A DNA stretch of 32,181 nucleotides from Candidatus Giovannonibacteria bacterium (GTDB lineage Bacteria; Patescibacteriota; Minisyncoccia; JACPKW01; UBA11713): positions 1 to 32,181 of the forward strand of contig JAHFOJ010000008.1 of the NCBI GenBank assembly GCA_023266875.1, read 5' to 3'. The position numbers were made by a program, and so were the translations under genes. Under the pieces are notes generated by a model. The model had not been told where the DNA came from, did no database searches, and worked only from the letters and a program-made list of their open reading frames with translations. Numbering within the stretch: the stretch's first letter is position 1; every line of letters begins with the position of its first letter. Shown piece by piece: positions 1 to 7,486 of the stretch.

Positions 1-1094
1 CTCTCATTTATAATTTCTGCGATTTCTTCTCTTTCAAGATTTGGGTTTACTTGTAAAGCTAAAGCAAAAAGTCCAGCAAGATAAGGAACAGACCAACTTA
101 TTCTCCCTCTTCCGTTATACATATATTGACCCTCTTTACTCCATGAAGAAGCCATTGTGCGATAATCAGACGGAACAACTATTTCTGTTTTTCTTTCATT
201 CAAATGTGTTTCTACTTTTTTTCTTAAATCTGAATCAGAAATATTTGCCAAATCTTCTTTTTTAGTTTCTCTTAATTTTTTTAGTATCTCATCTATATTT
301 CCTTCGGAAATAAGTTTGTTTAATTCCTCATCTCCTTCATCTTGACGCAACCAAGATAAATAACTTTCAGTGTCATCTTTTTTTTCTGGACTTCCACCAC
401 CGCTAAATGGAATACCAATTTGATCGCCACCAACATCTACGACAAAAATTCCTGCCTCTTTTGCTTTTTTTAGAGCGTCAATCCATTCATTAAGTCCTGG
501 TTCTGGATTTTCTACCATATAACCAATAGAACAACTAACAACTCTCACCTTTTCATTTTGTGGAACAATTTTATTTTTTTCAACAATATCGTTTAACGCT
601 TCAGCATCAAAAAGAAAACTTCTGCCAGCTGGAACAGCCCTGTAAACCAATTTTGCTGCAGGTGCTACACCGCAATCTTTTCCAACGAGTAAACTGGCTA
701 CCGATGGGCCATGCATACTTATAGCCTCCTTTCCAGTTTCACCATATTCAGAATAATCAGAAATGGAATCTTTATATTCTGGATGATTGATGTCCAATTT
801 TTGATCAATAATTGCAATTACCACTCCTTGACCAGTTACACCTTGCTCGTGTAATTCTTGAATCCCCAAACCAGGATTCTTGCTTTCCTCTAAAAGTTTT
901 TCTGGATCAAATCCTTGTGGTAAGTTTTCTTTTCCTGGCCATAAAGTTTCTGTATCAAATTCTATCGTTCTTAAAACATCAATGGGAATATTTGAAAAAT
1001 TTTCTTTTGATAAATCTTTCCCTCTAAAATCTTCACATTTAGAAACTAAAGTTTCTTGTTCTTTTTTATGTTCAATTTTTTCAAAATTTTTCAT
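1..1094 (-). CDS. Subtilisin-like serine protease (S8 family), C-terminus cut by window edge
   Basis: My translation of the minus strand gives 364 codons with no stop before the window edge. The three catalytic blocks of the S8 family are present: Asp97 in VIAIIDQKLDINHPEY, His128 in SMHGPSVASLLVG, and Ser333 in GRISWSVPYLAGL (canonical GTSMATP). At the oxyanion-hole position, where GN is usual, I read GGD, so Asp224 replaces Asn; the eukaryotic convertase PC2 has the same replacement. About 100 charged residues separate that site from the Ser block. The N-terminus (MKNFEKIEHKKEQ) is charged with no signal peptide, so the enzyme is probably cytoplasmic. It starts 2 bp after the stop of an XRE regulator gene, which implies one operon. 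Both genes are clearly more AT-rich than those from 1675 onward, which fits horizontal acquisition. Family is certain; substrate is unknown. Confidence 0.9.
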   Translation of the reverse strand, partial: MKNFEKIEHKKEQETLVSKCEDFRGKDLSKENFSNIPIDVLRTIEFDTETLWPGKENLPQGFDPEKLLEESKNPGLGIQELHEQGVTGQGVVIAIIDQKLDINHPEYKDSISDYSEYGETGKEAISMHGPSVASLLVGKDCGVAPAAKLVYRAVPAGRSFLFDAEALNDIVEKNKIVPQNEKVRVVSCSIGYMVENPEPGLNEWIDALKKAKEAGIFVVDVGGDQIGIPFSGGGSPEKKDDTESYLSWLRQDEGDEELNKLISEGNIDEILKKLRETKKEDLANISDSDLRKKVETHLNERKTEIVVPSDYRTMASSWSKEGQYMYNGRGRISWSVPYLAGLFALALQVNPNLEREEIAEIINE

Positions 1095-1096
1095 AT

Positions 1097-1306
1097 TTAT
1101 TTTATTAAATCATCAACACTTACATTCAATCCTTTGGCAATTTTTTTAAGTGTTTCAATACGAGGGTCGGAGGTAGCCCCAATTTCAATTTTAGTCAAAG
1201 TGTGCAAAGTCGTCCCCGCAAGTTTTGAGAGTTTGTCTTGTGAAATTCCGAGTTTGTCTCGATATTTTTTAATGTTTTTTGCTATGCTTGATAATTCTTC
1301 TTGCAT
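1097..1306 (-). CDS. XRE-family helix-turn-helix regulator
   Basis: This 69-aa protein is almost entirely one Cro/CI-type HTH domain: about residues 8-65, with the recognition region ISQDKLSKLAGTTLHTLTKIE and the closing helix PRIETLKKIAKGLNVSVDDLIK. I start it at the ATG at 1306; a longer reading from a TTG at 1339 would put promoter-like sequence inside the gene. It probably binds DNA as a dimer and regulates its own operon. The protease gene follows after 2 bp. A short regulator plus a cytoplasmic protease resembles in logic the ImmR/ImmA pair, in which the protease relieves repression; that link is inference and the protease family differs. Confidence 0.88.
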   Translation of the reverse strand: MQEELSSIAKNIKKYRDKLGISQDKLSKLAGTTLHTLTKIEIGATSDPRIETLKKIAKGLNVSVDDLIK

Positions 1307-1340
1307 ATGTAGTAAAACTATACTATACTTTATTTGCAAG
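1307..1340 (-). promoter_or_regulatory. Probable promoter of the XRE-protease operon
   Basis: On the minus strand, just upstream of the ATG at 1306, lies TATAGTATAG, containing TATAGT as a -10 candidate about 10 nt from the start, with TTGCAA a little upstream but at poor spacing. The TATA-C-TATA near-palindrome could be an operator for the XRE protein. Only the -10 is convincing. Confidence 0.4.
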
Positions 1341-1433
1341 TATTTTTATTACTTGTTATTATTAGTATATGAAATTTATGCCATTAAGTCAAAAATTTTG
1401 TATCGGCGAAAAAAAATTGAAATCCGTCCGAAA

Positions 1434-1528
1434 TCCCGCCCGCATTCCTCCCCAGACCCCTCCTGCGGGCGGGAAATCAGCCGAGGCAGGGCGAATCCAA
1501 AACCCCAGACAAATTGTTTCGCCCTGCC
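1434..1528. repeat. Two adjacent GC-rich inverted repeats in non-coding DNA
   Basis: The stretch 1307-1674 holds no credible gene. It carries two perfect inverted repeats. The first has arms TCCCGCCCGCA (1434-1444) and TGCGGGCGGGA (1464-1474) with a 19-nt loop. The second has arms GGCAGGGCGAA (1485-1495) and TTCGCCCTGCC (1518-1528) with a 22-nt loop. They are far more GC-rich than the AT-rich flanks. The GGCAGGG core also occurs in the palindrome inside msrB at 24055-24075, so both may belong to one family of short dispersed palindromes. Neither hairpin has a T-run, so they are poor intrinsic terminators. Confidence 0.6.
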
Positions 1529-1674
1529 GAGTCCGTATTATTAGTTTTAATCATTTGGATTTTGCTCGAAATAGTTTCGAACTTTGTCCAACAAACACCG
1601 CCAAAATAAATAAAAATATGAAATTATTGCTAACCTCTAGACGATGACTCAGCTTTTTGTAGTAATATAGACGA

Positions 1675-3282
1675 ATGACACAAGCTCAAGCGCTTTCTAT
1701 TCTCAAAGCCGGCGTAAATGTTTTTCTTTCAGGCGAGCCTGGATCTGGTAAAACGCATACTATTCGCGACTATGTAAAATATCTGCGAAATCACGGTATT
1801 GAGCCCGCAATCACCGCGTCTACTGGAATTGCCGCAACACATATTAGCGGATCGACTATCCATTCGTGGTCGGGGATAGGAATTAAAACGTTTCTCGATT
1901 CATATACGCTTGACCGCATTGCGTCAACTGAACGTATTGTTAAGCGCGTAAGTAAGGCAAAAATTTTGATTATTGACGAAGTTTCCATGCTGCCCGCGGG
2001 GACTCTTTCCATGGTTGATCAAGTCGCGCGTGAGATTAAACAATCCTCCGAGTCCTTTGGGGGACTGCAAGTGGTTTTGGTGGGAGATTTTTTCCAATTG
2101 CCTCCTATTGTGAAGGCAAGAGAAAAAGAAGATGAGGAAACTATTCAACTTATCGAAGACGCTCCCGAGCCACGCTTTGCCTACGATTCTTCAGCGTGGG
2201 CGCACTCAAATTTTGTAGTTTGCTACCTTACTGAACAGCATAGGCAAGATGATGCTGAATATCTTTCTATTTTGTCTGCAATCCGCAGAAATAGTTTTAC
2301 AAGCGCGCATTTCGAGAAAATCAAGACGCGGCAAATTGAAATTGCGTCTTCCCCGTACGGCGCGCCGAAATTATTTTCGCATAATGCCGATGTTGATCGA
2401 ATTAATAATGACATGCTCTCGCGCTTGCCAGGCGACCAGTTCGCGTTTTCCATGACATCGACCGGTTCGCTACCCATTGTAGAAGCGCTCAAAAAAGGAT
2501 GCCTCTCACCCGAAAAGCTATTGCTGAAAGCAGGCGCGATTGTTATGTTTACAAAAAATAATCCGAAAGCAAATTTCGTAAACGGAACACTGGGACGGGT
2601 TTTAGGATTCGATGTGGCATCAAAGCGCCCAATTGTGCGCACGAATTCGGGAACGCGCATAACAGTAGAACCGATGGAATGGACAGTTGAAGAAAATGGA
2701 AAAATCCGCGCGGCGGTTTCCCAGTTGCCTTTACGCCTTGCTTGGGCGATTACAGTGCACAAAAGCCAGGGGATGAGCATGGACGAGGCTGTTATGGATT
2801 TGTCGGAAGTTTTTGAATATGGGCAGGGATATGTCGCGCTCTCACGTGTCAGGCGGCTTGCGGGACTTCATTTACTTGGCTCAAATGAGCGCGCGTTTCG
2901 GATTGATCCCGCGATTTTGGTGAAAGACGAATCGTTTCGCGAGGCGTCTAATGAAGCGGAAGCGACATTTGCACAAATTCCGGCGCCTAAACTTGAAGGC
3001 ATGCACAGAAATTTTATTTTGGCGTCTGGCGGAAGTTTTGGGGCAAAAGCGCGCGGAAAAACAAAGAAAATTCCGAAGAGCGTTTCGCGCGCGGGATTCG
3101 AAGAAATTCGAAGAACTTATCCGAATGCGTACGTATCGTGGGATAAAGCCGATGACAAAAAATTAGAAGAACTTTTTCATGATGATATTAATGTTTCAGA
3201 ACTTGCTGTTTCGTTCGGCAGAAAACCTGGAGCAATCCGCTCGCGGCTTGTAAAATTAGGGTTAATGCAAGAAAATATATAA
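1675..3282 (+). CDS. Pif1/RecD-like ATP-dependent DNA helicase (SF1)
   Basis: This 535-aa SF1B-type 5'-to-3' helicase acts on DNA in repair, replication-fork processing or removal of stable structures. Motifs in order: Walker A GEPGSGKTHT (about 20-29); Walker B IIDEVSML (about 98-105); motif III VVLVGDFFQLPP (about 133-144); LTEQHRQ (about 186); and near 355-390 LAWAITVHKSQGMS with GQGYVALSRVR, the Pif1/RecD motif V-VI signature. After the helicase core, residues about 485-532 form a small helical domain ending SFGRKPGAIRSRLVKLGL, a helix-turn-helix-like tail probably helping DNA contact. A TAATAT box sits exactly 6 nt before the ATG, suggesting a leaderless mRNA. RlmB follows 6 bp downstream. 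I give no gene symbol because Pif1 and RecD2 subfamilies are hard to separate by eye. Confidence 0.93.
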   Translation: MTQAQALSILKAGVNVFLSGEPGSGKTHTIRDYVKYLRNHGIEPAITASTGIAATHISGSTIHSWSGIGIKTFLDSYTLDRIASTERIVKRVSKAKILIIDEVSMLPAGTLSMVDQVAREIKQSSESFGGLQVVLVGDFFQLPPIVKAREKEDEETIQLIEDAPEPRFAYDSSAWAHSNFVVCYLTEQHRQDDAEYLSILSAIRRNSFTSAHFEKIKTRQIEIASSPYGAPKLFSHNADVDRINNDMLSRLPGDQFAFSMTSTGSLPIVEALKKGCLSPEKLLLKAGAIVMFTKNNPKANFVNGTLGRVLGFDVASKRPIVRTNSGTRITVEPMEWTVEENGKIRAAVSQLPLRLAWAITVHKSQGMSMDEAVMDLSEVFEYGQGYVALSRVRRLAGLHLLGSNERAFRIDPAILVKDESFREASNEAEATFAQIPAPKLEGMHRNFILASGGSFGAKARGKTKKIPKSVSRAGFEEIRRTYPNAYVSWDKADDKKLEELFHDDINVSELAVSFGRKPGAIRSRLVKLGLMQENI

Positions 3283-3288
3283 AACTTC

Positions 3289-4047
3289 ATGAAAAAGGGA
3301 AGCGAAAAAATTTATATTTATGGCAAACATGCTTTAGTTGAGGCGTTGCACGCCATTCCCCGCGCGGTGAAAAAGGTTTATTTGTCTCGCGAATCTGCTG
3401 ACAATGAGACGCAGAAACTTCTTGATTCGCAAGGCATTTCGTGGAATACGCTCAAAGGTGGCCAGGCCGCAAATCTGGCAGGGAAAGACGCTGTGCACCA
3501 AGGCGTGATAGCCGTTATTGATCCGGGATTAGTCATGGTTGATTTTGATAGTTTCTCGCGCGAGCTTAAACCAAGTCGCGAGACTATGCTTGTGCTTCTT
3601 GACGAACTAACCGATCCTCATAATGTCGGCGCGATAATACGTTCCGCGGTGGCATTTGGATCATCCGGAGTTTTAATTCCGCAACATAAGCAGGCGCAGT
3701 TAACGGGGGCTGTGGTTAAAGTTTCCGCAGGCATGGCTTTTCGAGTTCCGCTAGTTTCAATCGGAAATGTAAATTACACGATTGACGTATTAAAAAAGAA
3801 AAATTTTCGCGTATATGGGCTTTCAATATCCGGCTCGAAAGTTGCCCGAGATGAAGAGTTTGATGAACCGTCTCTTTTTATAGTGGGCAACGAAGGCCGC
3901 GGAATCCGACAGAAGACTTTTGGCAGATGCGACGCGACATTAAAAATTCCTATGCACTCGCGGGCAGAATCGCTTAATGCTTCAGTGTCGGCGGCAATTA
4001 TTCTTTATGAGTGGAGTGTAAAAAATCCCATCGCTCTAAGAAAATAA
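3289..4047 (+). CDS. rlmB: 23S rRNA 2'-O-ribose methyltransferase, SpoU/TrmH family (RlmB-like)
   Basis: A 252-aa SPOUT-class methyltransferase, the normal length for RlmB, which methylates a ribose in domain V of 23S rRNA using SAM. The N-terminal L30e-like substrate domain opens with IYGKHALVEALHA (about 9-21). The trefoil-knot SAM site is seen in three motifs: DELTDPHNVGAIIRSAVAFG (about 105-124, with the family Asn and Arg), LFIVGNEGRGI (about 195-205) and PMHSRAESLNASVSAAIILYEW (about 222-243). It follows the helicase with 6 bp between them and precedes a second RNA methyltransferase by 18 bp, so this is a small translation-linked cluster. TrmH-type tRNA ribose methylation is the main alternative. 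Confidence 0.9.
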   Translation: MKKGSEKIYIYGKHALVEALHAIPRAVKKVYLSRESADNETQKLLDSQGISWNTLKGGQAANLAGKDAVHQGVIAVIDPGLVMVDFDSFSRELKPSRETMLVLLDELTDPHNVGAIIRSAVAFGSSGVLIPQHKQAQLTGAVVKVSAGMAFRVPLVSIGNVNYTIDVLKKKNFRVYGLSISGSKVARDEEFDEPSLFIVGNEGRGIRQKTFGRCDATLKIPMHSRAESLNASVSAAIILYEWSVKNPIALRK

Positions 4048-4065
4048 TTTGATAATTTAATTGAT

Positions 4066-4923
4066 GTGAAAAATAATAATCTAATCGCACCCGCTTGGCC
4101 TGACTATGAATTAATTGATTCGGGTAATAATCGAAAGCTAGAGCGATTCGGAGCTTATAAAGTAATCCGCCCCGAACCGCAGGCGATTTGGCGCGCGCTT
4201 AGGCCGGAGCGCTGGAAACATGCTGACGCGGAATTTTCTTTTTCTGGAAGCAAAGGAAATTGGAAAAAGAAAAATTTGCCGGACGAGTGGACAATTTCGG
4301 TTGGCGATATGAAAGCTGCTCTTAAGCCAACTAATTTTAAGCACGTAGGGATTTTTCCGGAGCAAGTCCCAAATTGGCAGTGGATCTGCGAGTGCGTTCG
4401 GCACTTGCGTTCGCCCCGTGTGCTTAATCTTTTCGGTTACACCGGAATTGCAAGTATTGCCGCGGCGCGGGCCGGCGCAATTGTTACTCATGTTGATGCG
4501 TCAAAACAAGCCAATACTTGGGCAAAATTCAACGCGGGTCTTTCTAAAATCCCAGACGGGCATATTCGATATATCACCGATGATGCGCTGAAATTCGTGG
4601 AACGCGAATTTCGCCGAGGATCAATCTATGAAGGCGTAATTCTCGATCCGCCCGCTTTCGGTCGAGGACCCAAAGGGGAGGTTTGGCGGATTGAAGAAAA
4701 TTTTTCTCGTCTAATTGATGCAGTCAAAAAACTTATTAGGCCTTCCCGAGGATCATTTTTCCTTTTGAATGGCTATGCTGCCGGATATTCGTCTCGTTCA
4801 TTTAGCCAAGCTGTTGAAGAATATTTTCCAACGGGCGAAAGCGAATTCGGCGAACTTAATATCGAGGAAGCTGGTTCAAAGCGTCTTTTGACATCGGGAA
4901 TTTACGCAAGGGTTGTGTTATAG
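4066..4923 (+). CDS. Class I SAM-dependent methyltransferase, RlmI/RlmK-like (23S rRNA)
   Basis: A 285-aa Rossmann-fold methyltransferase. The SAM-binding motif I is VLNLFGYTGIASIAAARAGA (about 119-138), followed by an acidic ribose contact in VTHVDASKQANTWAKFNA. The catalytic-loop motif GVILDPPAFGRGPKGEVWRIEEN (about 188-211) is the hallmark of the RlmI/RlmK (m5C or m7G 23S rRNA) group. It is shorter than RlmI (about 400 aa) and lacks the N-terminal PUA domain, as RlmK-like N-truncated homologues do. The start is GTG at 4066; an ATG overlapping it at 4064 is followed directly by TGA. It sits 18 bp after rlmB, which supports an rRNA-modification role. The exact base modified cannot be told from sequence. 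Confidence 0.85.
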   Translation: MKNNNLIAPAWPDYELIDSGNNRKLERFGAYKVIRPEPQAIWRALRPERWKHADAEFSFSGSKGNWKKKNLPDEWTISVGDMKAALKPTNFKHVGIFPEQVPNWQWICECVRHLRSPRVLNLFGYTGIASIAAARAGAIVTHVDASKQANTWAKFNAGLSKIPDGHIRYITDDALKFVEREFRRGSIYEGVILDPPAFGRGPKGEVWRIEENFSRLIDAVKKLIRPSRGSFFLLNGYAAGYSSRSFSQAVEEYFPTGESEFGELNIEEAGSKRLLTSGIYARVVL

Positions 4924-4951
4924 TATTAATTATTAGCTAATTTAAAATATT

Positions 4952-5380
4952 ATGGTTCCAGTTAACTATTCGGCGGTGCTTCTGGGAGCGATTTCGAACA
5001 TGATCATTGGTTTTTTATGGTACGGGCCGCTTTTTGGAAAACCTTGGTCCGAAATGATGGGATTAGGTATATTCTCTCCTGAAGCCCAAAAAGAGATGCA
5101 GAAAAAAATGATGCCCGGATACATTGCGAGCTTTATCGGCGCTCTCGCAATGGCTTTTGTTCTCGCGCACGCGATAATTTTTGCCAGTGCTTATCTCAAA
5201 ACGAGCGGAGTTTCTGCAGGACTCACGGGAGCATTTTGGAATTGGCTTGGATTCATTGCGCCAGTAACGATCGGAGTAATTTTCTGGGAATCAAAACCGC
5301 TTAAACTCTGGCTAATTAACGCTTCCTATTGGCTTGTCTCACTCTTGGTCATGGGCGTAATCCTATCTTTGTGGGTATAG
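4952..5380 (+). CDS. DUF1761 family membrane protein
   Basis: A 142-aa integral membrane protein with four predicted helices: NYSAVLLGAISNMIIGFLWYGPLFG near the N-terminus, IASFIGALAMAFVLAHAIIF, LTGAFWNWLGFIAPVTIGVIFW and ASYWLVSLLVMGVILSLWV. The features FLWYGPLFGKPW, the acidic-Met loop and NWLGFIAP with FWE match DUF1761, a family of unknown function. The next gene begins 3 bp after its stop, so the two are probably co-transcribed. No clear Shine-Dalgarno site is seen. Confidence 0.85.
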   Translation: MVPVNYSAVLLGAISNMIIGFLWYGPLFGKPWSEMMGLGIFSPEAQKEMQKKMMPGYIASFIGALAMAFVLAHAIIFASAYLKTSGVSAGLTGAFWNWLGFIAPVTIGVIFWESKPLKLWLINASYWLVSLLVMGVILSLWV

Positions 5381-5383
5381 TTT

Positions 5384-5632
5384 ATGGGATTATTCGATAA
5401 AAACGATCACATAAAAAATTCAAAGGATCTCAATCGCGAGCTCAAAAAGCAGAAATTTCTTTCTCCATCTGAGCGTAAATTAATCGAAAAAAAAGCAAAG
5501 AAACTAATTGACGAGCCTTCGGGACTTTCAAAAGAGGAGTGGCGTAAAAAAGTTGCCGGATCGATGGAAAGAAACGAAGGCGATAATATAGATCGAGAAG
5601 AAGCAGAGCGTTTAAAAAGACTGGGAAAATAA
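5384..5632 (+). CDS. Small charged cytoplasmic protein, unknown
   Basis: An 82-aa protein very rich in Lys, Glu and Asp, predicted all-helical, with no membrane segment or recognisable domain. It starts 3 bp after DUF1761, and a TATAG sequence overlaps that stop. The C-terminal half (SKEEWRKKVAGSMERNEGDNIDREEAERLKRLGK) is reminiscent of small ribosome- or nucleic-acid-associated proteins but supports no specific call. It is the last gene before a convergent unit. Confidence 0.7.
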   Translation: MGLFDKNDHIKNSKDLNRELKKQKFLSPSERKLIEKKAKKLIDEPSGLSKEEWRKKVAGSMERNEGDNIDREEAERLKRLGK

Positions 5633-5670
5633 AAAAGCTCGTCGATTCTTGCTAGAGAATCGACAAGCTT
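5633..5670 (-). terminator. Intrinsic terminator for the 5698-7051 unit, between convergent genes
   Basis: A hairpin has inner arms GTCGATTCT (5641-5649) and AGAATCGAC (5656-5664), extended by AAGCT (5635-5639) and AGCTT (5666-5670) across one mismatch. Read on the minus strand it ends in TTTTTTATTTT, a classical terminator. On the plus strand there is no T-run, so it is a weaker stop for 5384-5632. Confidence 0.8.
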
Positions 5671-5697
5671 CTTGCCCGGCTTGTTACCAGGAAATTC

Positions 5698-5997
5698 TTA
5701 TTGAATAGGAGGCGGAAGTTTTTTTGTTTTTGCCACGAACCGAGCTCCACAATCCCCCCCGCAATACCGGAGGTGGTAAATGTATGCTACTTTTTCTGCT
5801 TCGCTGAAGGTCGGGGATTCATCAATTAATTTATCGATGCCTTCATCTGACAGATGCCCGACAAGAAAAAATTCAGATTGTCTGGGCGCAGTCGTGTCAG
5901 GACTGAAAGATACCAGTGTGGCTCCAAATGCAGACTCGAGGGCGGTTCGGATGGGGCTTGTAGCGGTAACTTCTTTGCTATCTTTGTTTGTTAACAT
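5698..5997 (-). CDS. Small protein of unknown function with a CGGDC motif
   Basis: A 99-aa protein that I do not recognise. The ATG at 5997 is preceded by AGGAG at 8 nt, one of the few clear Shine-Dalgarno sites in the window, so it is preferred over an in-frame TTG at 6003. The region EFFLVGHLSDEGIDKLIDESPTFSEAEKVAYIYHLRYCGGDCGARFVAK carries two Cys (YCGGDCG) that could bind metal or form a disulfide. Its start overlaps the end of the upstream gene by 20 nt, so translation is coupled. Confidence 0.7.
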   Translation of the reverse strand: MLTNKDSKEVTATSPIRTALESAFGATLVSFSPDTTAPRQSEFFLVGHLSDEGIDKLIDESPTFSEAEKVAYIYHLRYCGGDCGARFVAKTKKLPPPIQ

Positions 5998-7051
5998 AGA
6001 CAATTCTCCTTTTGTGGTGCCTTTGTGGGTTTTCGATTTGTCCTTCTTCGACTTTTCTGATTTGATCTAAGCATTCTTTTGGTAAATTGTCAAGAAATCT
6101 TTGTTTGGGAATCCCGCTAGGAAAGCTTATTTCATTTGGTCTGATATCTTCGCTTGGAACACGCGCAAGAATCGGCGCGAGTCTCTGGGCGCGCAAAGAT
6201 TTATTCTTTCTTACCCATTCGACGACTCCCTGGGCATCTTCCGGAATCTCCGCGCCCCGCTCGGGCAAAGGATAGAAAGTTTCAAATTTTGTCTCCGGTC
6301 CATCACCTCTTTCGGTTGGTTTTGCTTGAATTATGAGAGCAAATTCTTTCTCGGCAATTTTCTTTATTGCCACAAAATCAATTTTATCTACTGCATCATA
6401 ATACCCGCCGGAGGTTTCGCATTCATATCCAAGCTGTTCAAAAATTTTTACTGTGGTTACAAGGCGTGCTATCCCGTGTTGTTCATTTTCGATGCGATAA
6501 TTTTTCGGTCCGAGTAATTTTTTATTTAGCACTGCAAGCGGAGTCCAGAGTTTGTTTAAATGATCTTCTAGCCCTTCCCAATTTCTATTTTTTAAAATAA
6601 ATAGTGCCATTTGCTGCTGCCACCAGGCTTCTCGCTTTTCCCGTGCCTTGGCAGCCTCGTTAATTTTCCCTTTTTCCAATCTTTGACTGTTCCAATCAAG
6701 CCGTTCGACTTGTGTTTTTTTTAATTCTTCTTGCTCGCGAAGACGCTCGCGATCCATTACTCGGCCTACTCCGAAAAGTATTTCAACGTCATGGCTCTGG
6801 TCGGGAGATAGATGTCTTTCTCTTTTTAGGGCGTTTTCTGCCTCATCAAAAAGTGCCATAACCTCATCCCATTTTGGTTGCTTTCCAGCTTCTTCTGCAA
6901 TTTTAGCTATTCGTTCGATAACAAGAGCTGCCGTATCAACATCAGGTTCAGGAGATTCTTGAAAATGTTTTCCTGTTTCAAAAAACGGTTTAGATTCCTG
7001 ATTTGGCGAAGGAGTGTTATTTGCATTTTCCCAAGAATTTTCCGTGTTCAT
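5978..7051 (-). CDS. Hypothetical protein with PD-(D/E)xK nuclease-like C-terminal signature
   Basis: A 357-aa soluble protein. The N-terminal third is acidic and disordered-looking (PSPNQESKPFFETGKHF and following), and the middle is a charged helical region (ERLREQEELKKTQVERLDWN, with a Trp-rich EAWWQQQMALFILKNRNWEGLEDHL). The distal part holds TSGGYYDAVDKIDFVAI, then EKEFALIIQAKPT. A D-x(n)-D followed by a beta-strand ending Q-A-K is how PD-(D/E)xK nuclease folds often appear, but a full active site is not proven. I start it at the ATG at 7051: TATACT lies exactly 6 nt upstream, so the longer TTG start at 7069 would overlap the promoter. No function can be given with confidence. Confidence 0.7.
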   Translation of the reverse strand: MNTENSWENANNTPSPNQESKPFFETGKHFQESPEPDVDTAALVIERIAKIAEEAGKQPKWDEVMALFDEAENALKRERHLSPDQSHDVEILFGVGRVMDRERLREQEELKKTQVERLDWNSQRLEKGKINEAAKAREKREAWWQQQMALFILKNRNWEGLEDHLNKLWTPLAVLNKKLLGPKNYRIENEQHGIARLVTTVKIFEQLGYECETSGGYYDAVDKIDFVAIKKIAEKEFALIIQAKPTERGDGPETKFETFYPLPERGAEIPEDAQGVVEWVRKNKSLRAQRLAPILARVPSEDIRPNEISFPSGIPKQRFLDNLPKECLDQIRKVEEGQIENPQRHHKRRIVYVNKQR

Positions 7052-7131
7052 GTTTTCAGTATATGGCAATTATAAATAACATGGAATACGTACGGACTAG
7101 CCAAATTTAATGATTACATAGTAATATATAT

Positions 7132-7400
7132 ATGATTACAGACAAAGATATCAATAAAATGCAGAAAGTGTTTGCTACGGTAAACGATCATGTGAATGTC
7201 GAAAAAAAGCTCGATGGGATAACCGATAAGCTTAATCAGGTGAGCGAAGATCTTAGCCGTGTGAGTGAAGACTTAAGTAGAAAGCCTAACCGGGCGAATT
7301 TCCAGAACTTTTGCGCCAGACTCTGGATTGGGTAACCATGAAAGCGTAACACGACCGAATGAAGAAAATTATCCGCGAGAAGCTTAACGCGGAGGTTTAG
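7132..7400 (+). pseudogene. Decayed coiled-coil protein gene (frameshift plus in-frame stop)
   Basis: The intact start reads MITDKDINKMQKVFATVNDHVNVEKK and then a tandem repeat of VSEDLSR, a short helical coiled-coil type common in CPR genomes. After KPNR the frame is lost. The neighbouring frame continues sensibly from 7296 with EFPELLRQTLDWVTMKA, reaches a TAA, then reads on as HDRMKKIIREKLNAEV to a TAG at 7398-7400. One missing G in the GGG at 7292-7294 would restore the frame; the TAA is an independent lesion. Either it is a genuine pseudogene, or one of the two changes is an assembly error. Confidence 0.65.
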
Positions 7401-7430
7401 TTATATGTCCTCCAATTAATTTTTAAAAAC

Positions 7431-7458
7431 GCGCTGTATGAACATATGGCGCATTTTT
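7431..7458 (+). terminator. Intrinsic terminator after the decayed gene
   Basis: GCGCTGTATG (7431-7440) pairs with CATATGGCGC (7443-7452), allowing two G-U pairs, and is followed by ATTTTTG. It separates the decayed gene from the next operon. Confidence 0.55.
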
Positions 7459-7474
7459 GATTTTGGCTTTGTGC

Positions 7475-7486
7475 TAAAATGAATGT
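7475..7486 (+). promoter_or_regulatory. Extended -10 promoter giving a leaderless mRNA
   Basis: TGC-TAAAAT: the hexamer is at 7475-7480 with the TG extension just before, and exactly 6 nt separate it from the ATG at 7487. No good -35 is visible, as expected for an extended -10. Transcription would start at or next to the start codon. Confidence 0.6.

Noticed and set aside
1369-1647. 92-codon open frame on the plus strand in the gene-free region
   Set aside because: Most of it is the translation of the two inverted repeats (PPQTPPAGG and similar). Composition is unlike any protein here and it has no promoter or ribosome site at the right place.
2223-2780. 185-codon open frame on the minus strand
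   Set aside because: Lies fully inside the helicase gene, whose motifs are conserved over the same span.
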